Shown here: positions 43,601 to 51,311 of the stretch, in pieces
Layout of the letters: each line of letters starts with the position of its first letter
Numbering within the stretch: the stretch's first letter is position 1
Source: RPQJ01 sp963707145
GTDB taxonomy: Bacteria > Pseudomonadota > Gammaproteobacteria > Steroidobacterales > Steroidobacteraceae
Length of the DNA stretch: 64,000 nt
Direction of reading: 5' to 3'
Assembly: GCA_963707145.1 (NCBI GenBank)
Contig: CAVPOQ010000007.1
Coordinates: 434,001-498,000, forward strand
The notes under the pieces: model-generated
Databases searched by the model: none
The model's input: the letters and a program-made list of their open reading frames with translations, nothing else
What the model was told of the DNA's origin: nothing
Program-made: the position numbers and the translations under genes

Positions 43601-43808
43601 GCTCGCGAGCGGGGCGGGCGCGGAGGCGCGCGCGGCGATCGGGGTCGTGGTGTTCTACGGAGTCGTCATCTCGGTGTTCCTGACGCTGGCGGTGGTGCCG
43701 GCCGTGTACACGCTGGTGGCGCGCAACACATCCTCGCCGATGACCATCTCCCGGCGCCTCGAGAGCCTGCGCGCCGCGCTCGGCCGCAAGGCCGCCGCCA
43801 CCGACTGA
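40686..43808 (+). CDS. RND multidrug efflux permease (HAE1 family)
   Basis: A 1040-residue inner-membrane proton antiporter starting at GTG 40686, coupled to the adaptor. Twelve transmembrane segments and two large periplasmic loops are evident. The proton relay is Asp401-Asp402 in GLVVDDSIIVLENI within TM4, as in AcrB. Other family marks are MVILGLLAYTRL-like TM1, SINVLTLLGLVLAIG, FREFGITVAAAVMFSSLVALTLTPMM and the TM10-12 repeats ending in VVPAVYTLVAR. The hydrophobic-amphiphilic export substrates are not predictable. Confidence 0.95.
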   Translation: MKISEVSVRRPVFATVVSLMLVILGLLAYTRLSVRELPEVESPVVSIETTYRGAASDVVETKITQVIEDRVSGIEGVTKITSQSVDGRSSINLEFIPERNVDEAANDVRDRVSRVAAQLPPEADPPEIGKVDFNAEPVIWVNLSSSTLNVLELTDYAERTIAERLGVLPGVARVRLGGARRYAMRVWIEREALAGRQLTVADVEAALRRENVQLPAGRLESSQRELTLRTETGLDTEQDFRNLVIGRGADGYLVRLGEVADVRLAAENERSLSRSNGVPGISVGVEQISKANTLEVAAAVRAELERLRPELPEGTVLEVNMDRSVFIEESMKEVVYSLLIAMLLVLAVIYLFLGNVRATLIPAVTIPVSIIASFMVMSWFGFSINVLTLLGLVLAIGLVVDDSIIVLENIYRRLEGGEPPLIAAVDGSREIGFAVIATTVVLVAVFVPISFLQGNVGKLFREFGITVAAAVMFSSLVALTLTPMMCSKLLAGGATRSRLSNVVDAFFHRLSSGYDRLLRRLMLRPWLVIGATMGAMAVAALLFRTLPSELTPPEDRGMMFFGLTGPEGASLEYMDRHARIAEGILAREIEGGEVVRANLRIPGGFGGASELNQARGFVVLAPWGERERSAEQIAQSVRTQLNQIPGVRASVGAPSGWVRGGGSPVQVVLGGTDYADLVQWRDLLMQRMQENPNLTNVQSNYEERKPEVRVAVDRDRAADLGVSLQTVGRTLETVLGSRIVTTFVDRDREYNVILQGRAEDRATPSDLDNLYVRSDRTGELIPLSNLVQLTETAGPTRLNRFDRLRAITISAALAPGYPLGDALDFVGKVVEQELPAAARLNYDGESREFRNSGGQLYWMFLLALVVVFLVLAAQFESFLHPFVIMTTVPLAVIGALVGLWMYGMSINVFSQIAAIMLVGLAAKNGILIVEFANQLRDRGIEYREAVIEAASIRLRPVLMTSLCTAFGALPLMLASGAGAEARAAIGVVVFYGVVISVFLTLAVVPAVYTLVARNTSSPMTISRRLESLRAALGRKAAATD

Positions 43809-43824
43809 CGCGCGCCCGCAGCCT

Positions 43825-45327
43825 ATGGCCCTCACGCCCTACCAGCAGCTCGAGCAGGAGTTCCGTCGCCTCCACGCCTTCCGCGGCGCGGCGAGCCTGT
43901 TGCGCTGGGATGCGGCCGTGATGATGCCGCGCGGCAGCGCGAGCGTGCGCGGCGAGCAGCTCGCCGCGCTCGAATCGGAGTGCCACGTGCTGCTGACGTC
44001 GCCGCGCGTGTCGCGGCTCCTCGAGCGCGCGCTGGCCTCCGCCGCGCAGCTCGAGGACTGGCAGCTCGCCAACCTGCGCGAGATGCGCCGCGAGCGGGAC
44101 CGCGCGATCGCCACGCCCGTGTCGCTGGTCACGAGGCTGGCGCGGGCCACCGCCGTGGCCGAGGTGCGCTGGCTCGAGGCGAAGCAGGAGTCGAACTTCG
44201 CGCTGTTCGCGCCGCATCTCGAGGAAGTCGTCGCGCTCACGCGCGACAAGGCGCAGGTACTGTCGCAGGCGCTCGGCCTCGAGCCGTACGACGCGCTGAT
44301 CGATGGCTTCAGCCCGGGTTTCCTCACCGCGGAGATCGACCAGCTGTTCCGGGCTGTGTCGCCGCGCCTGCCGGGCCTGATCCGCGACGTCATCGAACTG
44401 CAGGCGCGCCGCCCGCCGCTGCCGATCCCGGGCAAGGTGAGCGGTTCGAAGCAGCGCTCGCTCGCCGTCGAGGTGATGCGCGCGCTCGGCTTTCCGTTCG
44501 ACCGCGGACGCCTCGACGAGAGCGACCACACGTTCACCGAAGGCGTGAGCGGCGACGTGCGCGTCACCACGAGGTTCGTGCCGCAGGAGCCGTTCACGGG
44601 CCTGATGGGCGTGCTGCACGAGACCGGACAGGCGCTCTACGACCTGGGTCTCCCGGAAGCGTGGCGCGACCAGCCCGTCGGGAGCGACCGGGGCATGGCC
44701 CTCGAGGAGAGCCAGTCGCTGCTGCTCGAGATGATCATCGGGCGCAGCCGTCCGTTCCTCGCGTACCTGAGGCCGCTGCTCGACAAGCACTTCGGGGTTG
44801 CGGGCGCGGAGTGGGACGTCGAGAACCTGTACCGCACGCTGGTGCACGTGCGCCGCGGTGCGATCCGCGTGGATGCCGACGAGCTCACCTATCCCGTGCA
44901 CATCATGCTGCGCTTCGACCTGGAGAAGCACATCCTCGACGGCACGCTCCCGGTGCGCGAGCTGCCGGGCGCCTGGAGCGACGGGCTCGAGGCGCGGCTC
45001 GGCCTGCGCCCGGCGAGCGACGCGGAGGGCTGCCTGCAGGACGTGCACTGGGCGCTGGGTTCGTTCGGCTACTTCCCGTCCTATGCGCTCGGCGGCTTCA
45101 TCGCCGCGCAGCTCAACGAGGCCATGCGCGCCGATCTGCCGGACCACGACGCGGAGATCGCCGCCGGGCGCTTCGGCGGGATGATCGGCTGGCTGCGCGA
45201 AAACGTGCACAGCGTCGGGGCGAGCCTGGGATCGCAGGAGCTCATCAAGAACGCAACCGGCCGGACGCTCTCGGCAGCGCCCTGGCTGCGCTACGCGGAG
45301 GCCAAGTACCTCGAGGACGGCGGCTAG
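43825..45327 (+). CDS. M32 carboxypeptidase (carboxypeptidase Taq family) with altered zinc motif
   Basis: A 500-residue protein aligned end to end with the family. DVRVTTRF, QDVHWALGSFGYFPSYALGG and IRVDADELTYPVHIMLRFDLE are intact. The zinc motif, however, is His265-Glu266-Thr-Gly-Gln269: the second His of HExxH is Gln. The usual HESQS is Glu294-Glu295-Ser-Gln-Ser. HPF is also changed to HTF. Canonical members remove C-terminal residues with a zinc ion; this copy may bind metal differently or be inactive. It starts at ATG 43825, 16 bases after the RND pump and 3 bases before ttcA, so it may be in an operon with ttcA. Confidence 0.9.
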   Translation: MALTPYQQLEQEFRRLHAFRGAASLLRWDAAVMMPRGSASVRGEQLAALESECHVLLTSPRVSRLLERALASAAQLEDWQLANLREMRRERDRAIATPVSLVTRLARATAVAEVRWLEAKQESNFALFAPHLEEVVALTRDKAQVLSQALGLEPYDALIDGFSPGFLTAEIDQLFRAVSPRLPGLIRDVIELQARRPPLPIPGKVSGSKQRSLAVEVMRALGFPFDRGRLDESDHTFTEGVSGDVRVTTRFVPQEPFTGLMGVLHETGQALYDLGLPEAWRDQPVGSDRGMALEESQSLLLEMIIGRSRPFLAYLRPLLDKHFGVAGAEWDVENLYRTLVHVRRGAIRVDADELTYPVHIMLRFDLEKHILDGTLPVRELPGAWSDGLEARLGLRPASDAEGCLQDVHWALGSFGYFPSYALGGFIAAQLNEAMRADLPDHDAEIAAGRFGGMIGWLRENVHSVGASLGSQELIKNATGRTLSAAPWLRYAEAKYLEDGG

Positions 45328-45330
45328 GCC

Positions 45331-46206
45331 ATGGATGGCGTCACCGTGCCGGCGCCCACGCGCGCCTCGGCCACGTTCAAGCGCCTCCAGGCGCGGCTGC
45401 GCGGCCTCGTCGGCAAGGCCATTGACGACTACTCGATGATCGCCGAGGGCGACCGCGTCATGGTCTGCCTCTCCGGCGGCAAGGATTCCTACGCACTGCT
45501 CGACGTGCTGCTGTCCCTGCAGCGCAGCGCGCCCGTGAAGTTCGATCTCGTCGCGGTCAATCTCGACCAGAAGCAGCCCGGCTTCCCGGCGCACGTGCTG
45601 CCCGGGTACCTGGGCACCCTCGGCGTGCCCTTCGAGATCCTCGAGCAGGACACCTACAGCGTCGTGAAGCGTGTCGTCCCCGAGGGCCGCACGATGTGCG
45701 GACTGTGCTCGCGACTGCGGCGCGGGCGCCTCTACCGCTACGCGGCCGAGAACGGCATCACCAAGATCGCGCTCGGGCACCACCGCGACGACATCGTCGA
45801 GACGCTGTTCCTGAACCTGTTCTTCGGTGGCCGCATGAAGGCGATGCCGCCGAAGCTGCTCTCGGAGGACGGTCGGCACGTCGTGATCCGTCCGCTCGCC
45901 TACGTCCCCGAGCGCGAGATCGAGCGCTATGCCCGGGCCCGCGGCTTCCCGATCATTCCCTGCAGGCTGTGCGGTTCGCAGGACAACCTGCAGCGCGTCG
46001 CGGTCAAGAGGATGCTCGCCGAGTGGGAGCGCGAGTTCCCCGGCCGCACCGAGACCATCTTCTCGGCGCTGCGCAACGTCAGCCTCTCGCAGCTGGCCGA
46101 TGCCGCGGCGTTCGACTTCGCCGCGCTCGACGGACAGCGCGCCAGCGCCTGCGCATCCGGCGGGGCGGCCGACCTCGACGCCGAGCCGTTCGACCGCGAA
46201 CTCTGA
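45331..46206 (+). CDS. ttcA: tRNA 2-thiocytidine(32) synthetase
   Basis: A 291-residue enzyme that thiolates cytidine 32 in tRNA. The PP-loop SGGKDS is residues 48-53. The conserved cysteines Cys123 and Cys126 (MCGLC) and Cys211/Cys214 (PCRLCGSQ) supply the Fe-S cluster and sulfur relay sites. GHHRDDIVETLFLNLFFGGRMKAMPPKL is diagnostic of TtcA. ATG 45331 follows the M32 stop by three bases. Confidence 0.96.
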   Translation: MDGVTVPAPTRASATFKRLQARLRGLVGKAIDDYSMIAEGDRVMVCLSGGKDSYALLDVLLSLQRSAPVKFDLVAVNLDQKQPGFPAHVLPGYLGTLGVPFEILEQDTYSVVKRVVPEGRTMCGLCSRLRRGRLYRYAAENGITKIALGHHRDDIVETLFLNLFFGGRMKAMPPKLLSEDGRHVVIRPLAYVPEREIERYARARGFPIIPCRLCGSQDNLQRVAVKRMLAEWEREFPGRTETIFSALRNVSLSQLADAAAFDFAALDGQRASACASGGAADLDAEPFDREL

Positions 46207-46220
46207 CCGGTCGGGCTCGA

Positions 46221-47675
46221 TCAGCCCGCCGTGCGCTGGTGCAGCCGGCTGTTGCGGTAGCCGTAACCGAAGTAGATCGCGAAGCCGATGCCCGACCAGA
46301 TCAGCAGCCGGACCCACGTGTCGTGGGGCAGCGCCAGCGTGAGCGCGAGGCACATCAGCACGCCCGCCGTGCAGGTGAGCGGCGCGAAGGGTACCCGGAA
46401 CGGGCGCGGCGTCTCGGGCATCGTCCTTCGCAGCACCAGTACGCCGGCGCAGACCGCCGTGAAGGCGAGCAGGATGCCGATCGAGACGAGTTCGCCGAGC
46501 ACGTCGATCGGGAACACGCCCGCGAAGAACGCCGCGATCAGCCCGGTGATGAGCGTGCCCACGTGCGGCGTGTGGTGCGTCGGGTGCACCTTCTGCAGCT
46601 GCCGCGGCAGCAGGCCGTCGCGTGACATGGCCATGAAGATGCGCGGCTGGCCGAGGATCGACATCAGGATCACCGAGGTCATGCCGATGATCGCGCCGAT
46701 CTTCACCGGCAGCCCGAGCCAGAACAGCGAGGGGTGCGCGTCGAGTGCGGCGGCCACCGGCGCCGCGACGTCGAGTTCGGTGTAGCTCACCATGCCGGTC
46801 ATCACCGCGGCCATCGCCACGTAGAGCACCGTGGCGATCACGAGTGCGCCCATGATTCCGGCCGGCACGTCGCGCTGCGGGTTGCGCGCCTCCTGCGCGG
46901 TGGTGGCCGCGGTATCGAAGCCGATGTAGGCGAAGTAGATGATGCCCGCACCCGTCATCACCCCGCTCCAGCCGTAGTGACCGAACTCGCCCGTGTTCTC
47001 TGGCAGGTACGGGTGCCACAGCGAGGTATCGATGAAGGCGAGCCCGGCGACGATGAACAGCACGATGATCGCCACCTTGATGACGACCATGACGTTGTTC
47101 ATGGACGCCGACTGGCGGATACCGCGGTAGCAGACCCAGGTGAGCGCCGCGACGATCGCCACCGCGGGCAGGTTGATCAGGGCCCCGGTGGCCTGGAGCG
47201 TGTGGTCCGCCGCCTTCCCGACCGGCGCGCTGGTGAGCGCGACCGGCAGATGCACCCCGATCTCCTCGAACAGGTTGACCACGTAGCCCGACCATCCGAC
47301 CGCGACCGTGGCGGCCGACATCATGTACTCGAGCGCGAGGTTCCAGCCGACGAACCAGGCGACCCCCTCGCCGAGCGTGGCGTAGGTGTAGCTGTAGGCG
47401 CTGCCAGACACAGGGATCAGCGAGGCGAGTTCGGCGTAGCAGATCGCAGCGAGCCCGCAGCCAATGGCCGCCACCAGGAAGGCGAGGGTGATCGCCGGGC
47501 CCGTGTGATTCGCGGCCACCGTGCCGGTCAGCACGAAGATGCCGCTGCCGATCATGGAGCCGAGGCCGATCGAGGTGAGCGTGCGGGCGCTCAGCACCCG
47601 GTTGAGTCGCGGCCCGGTCTCGATCTCCCGTGTGATCGTCGCGACCGACTTGCGGGCCACGAGTTGCTTGAGCAC
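46221..47675 (-). CDS. APC superfamily amino-acid permease (cationic amino-acid transporter type)
   Basis: A 484-residue inner-membrane transporter with about twelve to thirteen helices. The first-helix motif GLGSMIGSGIFVLTG and FAYIGFDTAATTAQEARNPQRDVPAGI are hallmarks of the APC/YhdG-like (CAT) branch. Other marks are VSGSAYSYTYATLGEGVAWFVGWNLALEY and the conserved PRIFMAMSRDGLLP loop. GTG 47675 is the start, with GGGGGGA upstream. The substrate may be basic or broad amino acids. It is convergent with ttcA. Confidence 0.93.
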   Translation of the reverse strand: MLKQLVARKSVATITREIETGPRLNRVLSARTLTSIGLGSMIGSGIFVLTGTVAANHTGPAITLAFLVAAIGCGLAAICYAELASLIPVSGSAYSYTYATLGEGVAWFVGWNLALEYMMSAATVAVGWSGYVVNLFEEIGVHLPVALTSAPVGKAADHTLQATGALINLPAVAIVAALTWVCYRGIRQSASMNNVMVVIKVAIIVLFIVAGLAFIDTSLWHPYLPENTGEFGHYGWSGVMTGAGIIYFAYIGFDTAATTAQEARNPQRDVPAGIMGALVIATVLYVAMAAVMTGMVSYTELDVAAPVAAALDAHPSLFWLGLPVKIGAIIGMTSVILMSILGQPRIFMAMSRDGLLPRQLQKVHPTHHTPHVGTLITGLIAAFFAGVFPIDVLGELVSIGILLAFTAVCAGVLVLRRTMPETPRPFRVPFAPLTCTAGVLMCLALTLALPHDTWVRLLIWSGIGFAIYFGYGYRNSRLHQRTAG

Positions 47676-47749
47676 TGGCTGTCCCCCCGGGTTGCCGAAG
47701 GCGGAAGTCTCTCACAGGGCGGACGAGGACCGCAGTCCCACCCGTGCTT

Positions 47750-47755
47750 TATCAT
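47750..47755 (+). promoter_or_regulatory. Candidate -10 box for a leaderless transcript
   Basis: TATCAT ends six bases before ATG 47762, the geometry expected if transcription starts at or next to the start codon. No Shine-Dalgarno sequence precedes this ATG. No convincing -35 is visible. Confidence 0.35.
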
Positions 47756-47761
47756 GACCGC

Positions 47762-49228
47762 ATGCAAGCCTCCCCCGCCGACAACGCCGGGATGCCGCCG
47801 CGCCCGGTGCCCGGGTCGTACTGGGTCTTGCCCGGCCGCTTCCTGGTCGGGGAGCACCCGGGCTCCCAGTCGCGCGCGGACACCATGGACCGCCTGCGAC
47901 GTTTCCTGCGCAGCGGGGTCACCTGCTTCGTGGACCTGACGGAGGCGCGCGAGCTGCCGAGCTACGAGGGCCTGCTGCCCTTCGCCACGCCGTCGGGCCG
48001 GCGCATCGAGTACGTCCGCGAGCCGATTCCCGACCACTCGGTGCCGGCCGGACGCGACACGATGTCGCGGCTGCTGGCGACCGTGGAGCAGGCGCTTGCT
48101 GTCGACCACGTCGTGTACCTCCACTGCCGCGCCGGCATCGGCCGCAGCGCCATGGCCGCCGGCTGCTGGCTCGCCGGCCGGCCCGGCGCGAACGACGATC
48201 CGCTCGAGCGGCTGCAGGCGCTGTGGCAGCAGTCGTCGCAATCGCAGGCATGGCCGGTGGTCCCGGAGACGCCCGAGCAGGCGGAGTTCGTGCGCAACTG
48301 GTCGCAGCTGCCGGCCCCGCCACGGACCCCGGGCGTCGCGCCGTTTCCAGGCGCGGCCGTCCTCGCCTCGCGCATCCGCGGCGCGCTGCTCGGGCTCGCG
48401 CTCGGCGACGCGGCAGGCGCGGCGCGCGCGCTCAAGCGCCCGGCGAGTGCCGGCTGGACCCAGCACACATCCCTGGCGCTGTGCCTGGCGGAGAGCCTGC
48501 TCGAGGTCGGGCACTGCGACGCGCGCGACCAGATGGAACGCTACCTGCGCTGGCAGCACGACGGCCACCTGGCGGCACGTGGCCAGCCGGGCCGCGCCAC
48601 AGCCGACGTCGCACGTGCGCTCGCGACCTATCAGTGGCGTGGCCAGCCGATGGCCGGTTCCCACGATCCCGCCGACCGCTCGACCGCGAGCCTGCCGCGG
48701 GTGGTGAGCGCCGTGGCGTGGTCGGCGCACGACCCGGCGGGCGCCGTGGCACTCGGCAGCGAGTGCTCGCGGACCACGCACCAGTCGCCGATCGTGCTCG
48801 ACGCCTGCCGGTACTACGCGGCGCTGCTGCTCGGCGCGTTCGGCGGCGCACCGCGCGCGGCCGTGCTCGAAGACCTCTACGAGCCGGTGGCGGGTCTCTG
48901 GGCGGCGCGGCCGCTGCGGCCCGAGGTCGCCGCCGCGGCGCGCGAGCCGCCAACCGGGGACATACGTCGTGGCCCCGCCGACGTGATCGAGGCGCTTTCG
49001 GTCGTGCGCTGCGCCGTCGCGCAGTCGGGCGACGTGACCACGGCGGTTGAGCGTGCCGCGGGGGCGAGCCGCGAGCCCGCGCTGGCCGGCGCGCTGGCCG
49101 GCGCGCTGATGGGCGCCTTCGTCGGCGCCGAGGCGATCCCGCAGTCCCTGACGGTGCCTCTGCCCGGCCTCGCGGTGATCGAGGATTTCGCTGCGCGGCT
49201 CGCCACGGCCGGCGGAGGTGGGCGGTGA
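47762..49228 (+). CDS. Fusion: dual-specificity/tyrosine phosphatase + degenerate ADP-ribosylglycohydrolase domain
   Basis: A 488-residue protein. Residues about 15-160 form a DSP/PTP phosphatase with the catalytic P-loop HCRAGIGRS (Cys122, Arg128) and the general acid Asp91 in PIPDHS. Residues about 201-480 align with DraG-type ADP-ribosylglycohydrolases (IRGALLGLALGDAAGAA; LALCLAESLLEVGHCDARDQMERYLRW; SRTTHQSPIVLDACRYYAALLLGA; GAFVGAEAIP). Both metal motifs are lost: the usual W-T-D-D-T reads WTQHT (232-236), and the late DDAD segment reads REPA (437-440). The phosphatase looks active while the hydrolase half probably only binds. ATG 47762 is chosen; GTG 47744 would add six residues. It leads a coupled operon. 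Confidence 0.88.
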   Translation: MQASPADNAGMPPRPVPGSYWVLPGRFLVGEHPGSQSRADTMDRLRRFLRSGVTCFVDLTEARELPSYEGLLPFATPSGRRIEYVREPIPDHSVPAGRDTMSRLLATVEQALAVDHVVYLHCRAGIGRSAMAAGCWLAGRPGANDDPLERLQALWQQSSQSQAWPVVPETPEQAEFVRNWSQLPAPPRTPGVAPFPGAAVLASRIRGALLGLALGDAAGAARALKRPASAGWTQHTSLALCLAESLLEVGHCDARDQMERYLRWQHDGHLAARGQPGRATADVARALATYQWRGQPMAGSHDPADRSTASLPRVVSAVAWSAHDPAGAVALGSECSRTTHQSPIVLDACRYYAALLLGAFGGAPRAAVLEDLYEPVAGLWAARPLRPEVAAAAREPPTGDIRRGPADVIEALSVVRCAVAQSGDVTTAVERAAGASREPALAGALAGALMGAFVGAEAIPQSLTVPLPGLAVIEDFAARLATAGGGGR

Positions 49229-50286
49229 ACCGACGCGCGGTCCCGAAGTCGACCGGGGCACGGACCACTCGTCGCGAGCCCGCGTGGACGCGCCTCGACG
49301 ACGACGAACTGCTCGACCTGAGCTTCTGCGATCTGCGGCTGAGCCTCGCCAGTACGCCGCTCGAGGCCAGCGTGCGTCGTCTGTATGGCGAAATGGCCCG
49401 CAAGGGCATCCGCTTCCGGCCGCACGTTTGGCTTGCGGAGGAATGGTTTTCGCCGGACGGCGTGCCTGGCATCGCGATTCCCTTCTATCTTGCGCACCCG
49501 CGGCTCATGAGGCTCGAGCGCCGCTTCATGCACGAGGTCGAGGGCGGCAACTCCAAGTGGCTGATGCGCATCCTGCGCCACGAGACCGGTCACGCGATCG
49601 ACACGGCCTTCGGACTGCGGCGGCGCAAGGCGTGGCGCGAGGTGTTCGGCAAGGCCTCCCGTCGGTACCCAAGCCGCTACTCGCCGCGCCCTACCAGCCT
49701 CAACCACGTGCTGCACCTCGGCCACTGGTACGCGCAGAGCCACCCGACCGAGGATTTCGCCGAGACTTTCGCCGTGTGGCTGCCACCGCGCGCGCGCTGG
49801 CGCAGCCAGTATGCCGACTGGCCGGCACTCGCGAAGCTCCAGTACGTGGACCGCACGATGCGTGAGCTGCGCGGGCAGCGCGCGACGAACCTCGACCGCC
49901 GCGTGATCGAGCCGCTCGCCGAGAACACCCGCACGCTGCGCGAGCACTACCGGCGCAAGCAGGCGCGTTACTCGCTCGACACGCGCCGCTCCTACGACCG
50001 GCCGCTGCTGCGGGTGTTCGCCTCCCGCGAGGCGCGGCCCAACGCGGTCGCGGCGAGCCGCTTCCTGCGCGAGATGCGGCCGCAGCTCGCGCGCCTGCTG
50101 GTGCGGCGTGCCCGCATGCACCCGTACATCGTGCAGCACGTGATGCGGACCGCAGTGCAACGCGCGCGTGCGCTCGACCTGCGGGTACAGGCCGGCCAGC
50201 GGCGCGCCAAGCGCGACGTGCTCGCCATGCACGAGCGCATCATGCTCGAGATGCTGCTGCGCGACCGGGAGAACTACGCGTTATGA
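49225..50286 (+). CDS. Putative zinc-binding metallopeptidase
   Basis: A 353-residue protein. Zinc motif His119-Glu120-x-x-His123 (RHETGHAID), with a downstream PTEDFAETFAVWL (Glu176/Glu180) that probably supplies the third ligand in gluzincin style. The C-terminal third is Arg-rich and helical (RRARMHPYIVQHVMRTAVQRARAL). No signal peptide is present. GTG 49225 overlaps the upstream stop as GTGA and its own stop overlaps the ATP-grasp start as ATGA. Families of this kind are annotated only as putative zinc-binding peptidases; the substrate may be the product of the adjacent ligase. Confidence 0.82.
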   Translation: MNRRAVPKSTGARTTRREPAWTRLDDDELLDLSFCDLRLSLASTPLEASVRRLYGEMARKGIRFRPHVWLAEEWFSPDGVPGIAIPFYLAHPRLMRLERRFMHEVEGGNSKWLMRILRHETGHAIDTAFGLRRRKAWREVFGKASRRYPSRYSPRPTSLNHVLHLGHWYAQSHPTEDFAETFAVWLPPRARWRSQYADWPALAKLQYVDRTMRELRGQRATNLDRRVIEPLAENTRTLREHYRRKQARYSLDTRRSYDRPLLRVFASREARPNAVAASRFLREMRPQLARLLVRRARMHPYIVQHVMRTAVQRARALDLRVQAGQRRAKRDVLAMHERIMLEMLLRDRENYAL

Positions 50287-51311
50287 AGCCCCTGCGCGTA
50301 TTGGTGCTGGTCCACGAGACGCTGGTGCCGCCCGAGGATACGAGCGGCTACACGGAGCAGCAGATCGACGAGTGGCGCACCGAGTACGACGTTACCGCCG
50401 CGCTCAAGGCGATGGGGCACGAGGTTCGCATACTCGGCATGGGCGACAGCCTCGCCGAACTGCGCGCCGCCGCGTCGGACTGGAAGCCCGATATCGCCTT
50501 CAACCTGCTCGAGGAGTTCCAGGGGATCGTCACCTACGACCAGCACGTAGTGGCTTTCCTGGAGCTGATGCGGCTGCCCTACACCGGGTGCAACCCGCGC
50601 GGCATGATGATCTCGCGCGACAAGGCGCTGTCGAAGCAGATCCTCGCCTATCACCGCGTGCCCACCGCGAAGTTCGCGCTGCTGCCGCGGGGCCGCCGCT
50701 ACCGCGAGCCGCGCCGGCTGCGCTTTCCGCTGTTCGTGAAGTCCGCCACGGAGGACGCCTCGCTCGGCATCTCCCAGGCCTCGATCGTCCACGACGGCCA
50801 GAAACTGCGCGAGCGTGTGCAGTTCATCCACGACCAGACCAACTCCGACGCGCTGGTGGAGGAGTACGTCGAAGGGCGCGAGATCTACATCGGCGTGGCC
50901 GGCAACGAGCGGTTGACGAGCTTCCCGCTGTGGGAGCTCAACTTCGGCACGCTGCCCGACGTGATGGCCGGCATCGCCACGCGCAAGGTGAAGTGGGACC
51001 GCGAGTACCAGCGCAAGCACGGCATCGATACCGGCCCGGCGCGCGACCTGCCCGAGGGCCTCGAGCGGCGCATCGCACAGCTCGCACGGCGCATCTTCCG
51101 CGCGCTCGGCCTGAGCGGCTACGCGCGCATCGATCTGCGCCTGCGGCCCGACGGCAGCGTCGTGGTGCTCGAGGCGAATGCGAACCCGAACCTCGCGCAG
51201 ACCGAGGACCTCGCCACTTCGGCGCTCGCCGCGGGGGTGGGCTACGACGCGCTGCTCGAGCGCATCATGCGGCTCGGCCTCGCCTACCGCGCGGCATGGC
51301 GCGAGACGTGA
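50283..51311 (+). CDS. ATP-grasp ligase, D-alanine--D-alanine ligase-like
   Basis: A 342-residue enzyme. N-terminal MKPLRVLVLVHETLVPPED and WKPDIAFNLLEE (about 68-78), PYTGCNPRGMMISRDKALSK (about 99-118), the ATP-binding strand FPLFVKSATEDASLGIS and the acidic metal site ARIDLRLRPDG...VVVLEANANPN resemble Ddl-type ligases. It would couple a carboxylate to an amine. It is not cell-wall Ddl: the N-terminal substrate loop differs and it lies in an operon with a peptidase and an AspH hydroxylase. ATG 50283 and the end at 51311 overlap both neighbours. Confidence 0.87.
   Translation: MKPLRVLVLVHETLVPPEDTSGYTEQQIDEWRTEYDVTAALKAMGHEVRILGMGDSLAELRAAASDWKPDIAFNLLEEFQGIVTYDQHVVAFLELMRLPYTGCNPRGMMISRDKALSKQILAYHRVPTAKFALLPRGRRYREPRRLRFPLFVKSATEDASLGISQASIVHDGQKLRERVQFIHDQTNSDALVEEYVEGREIYIGVAGNERLTSFPLWELNFGTLPDVMAGIATRKVKWDREYQRKHGIDTGPARDLPEGLERRIAQLARRIFRALGLSGYARIDLRLRPDGSVVVLEANANPNLAQTEDLATSALAAGVGYDALLERIMRLGLAYRAAWRET

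Noticed and set aside
40269..43835. Open minus-strand frame of about 1190 codons opposite the RND pump
   Set aside because: The plus strand encodes a full RND permease; the antisense product is His/Arg/Glu-rich and repetitive.
43666..47715. Open minus-strand frame of about 1350 codons across the M32, ttcA and permease genes
   Set aside because: It runs antisense to conserved M32 and TtcA motifs and out of frame with the permease; the product is compositionally biased.
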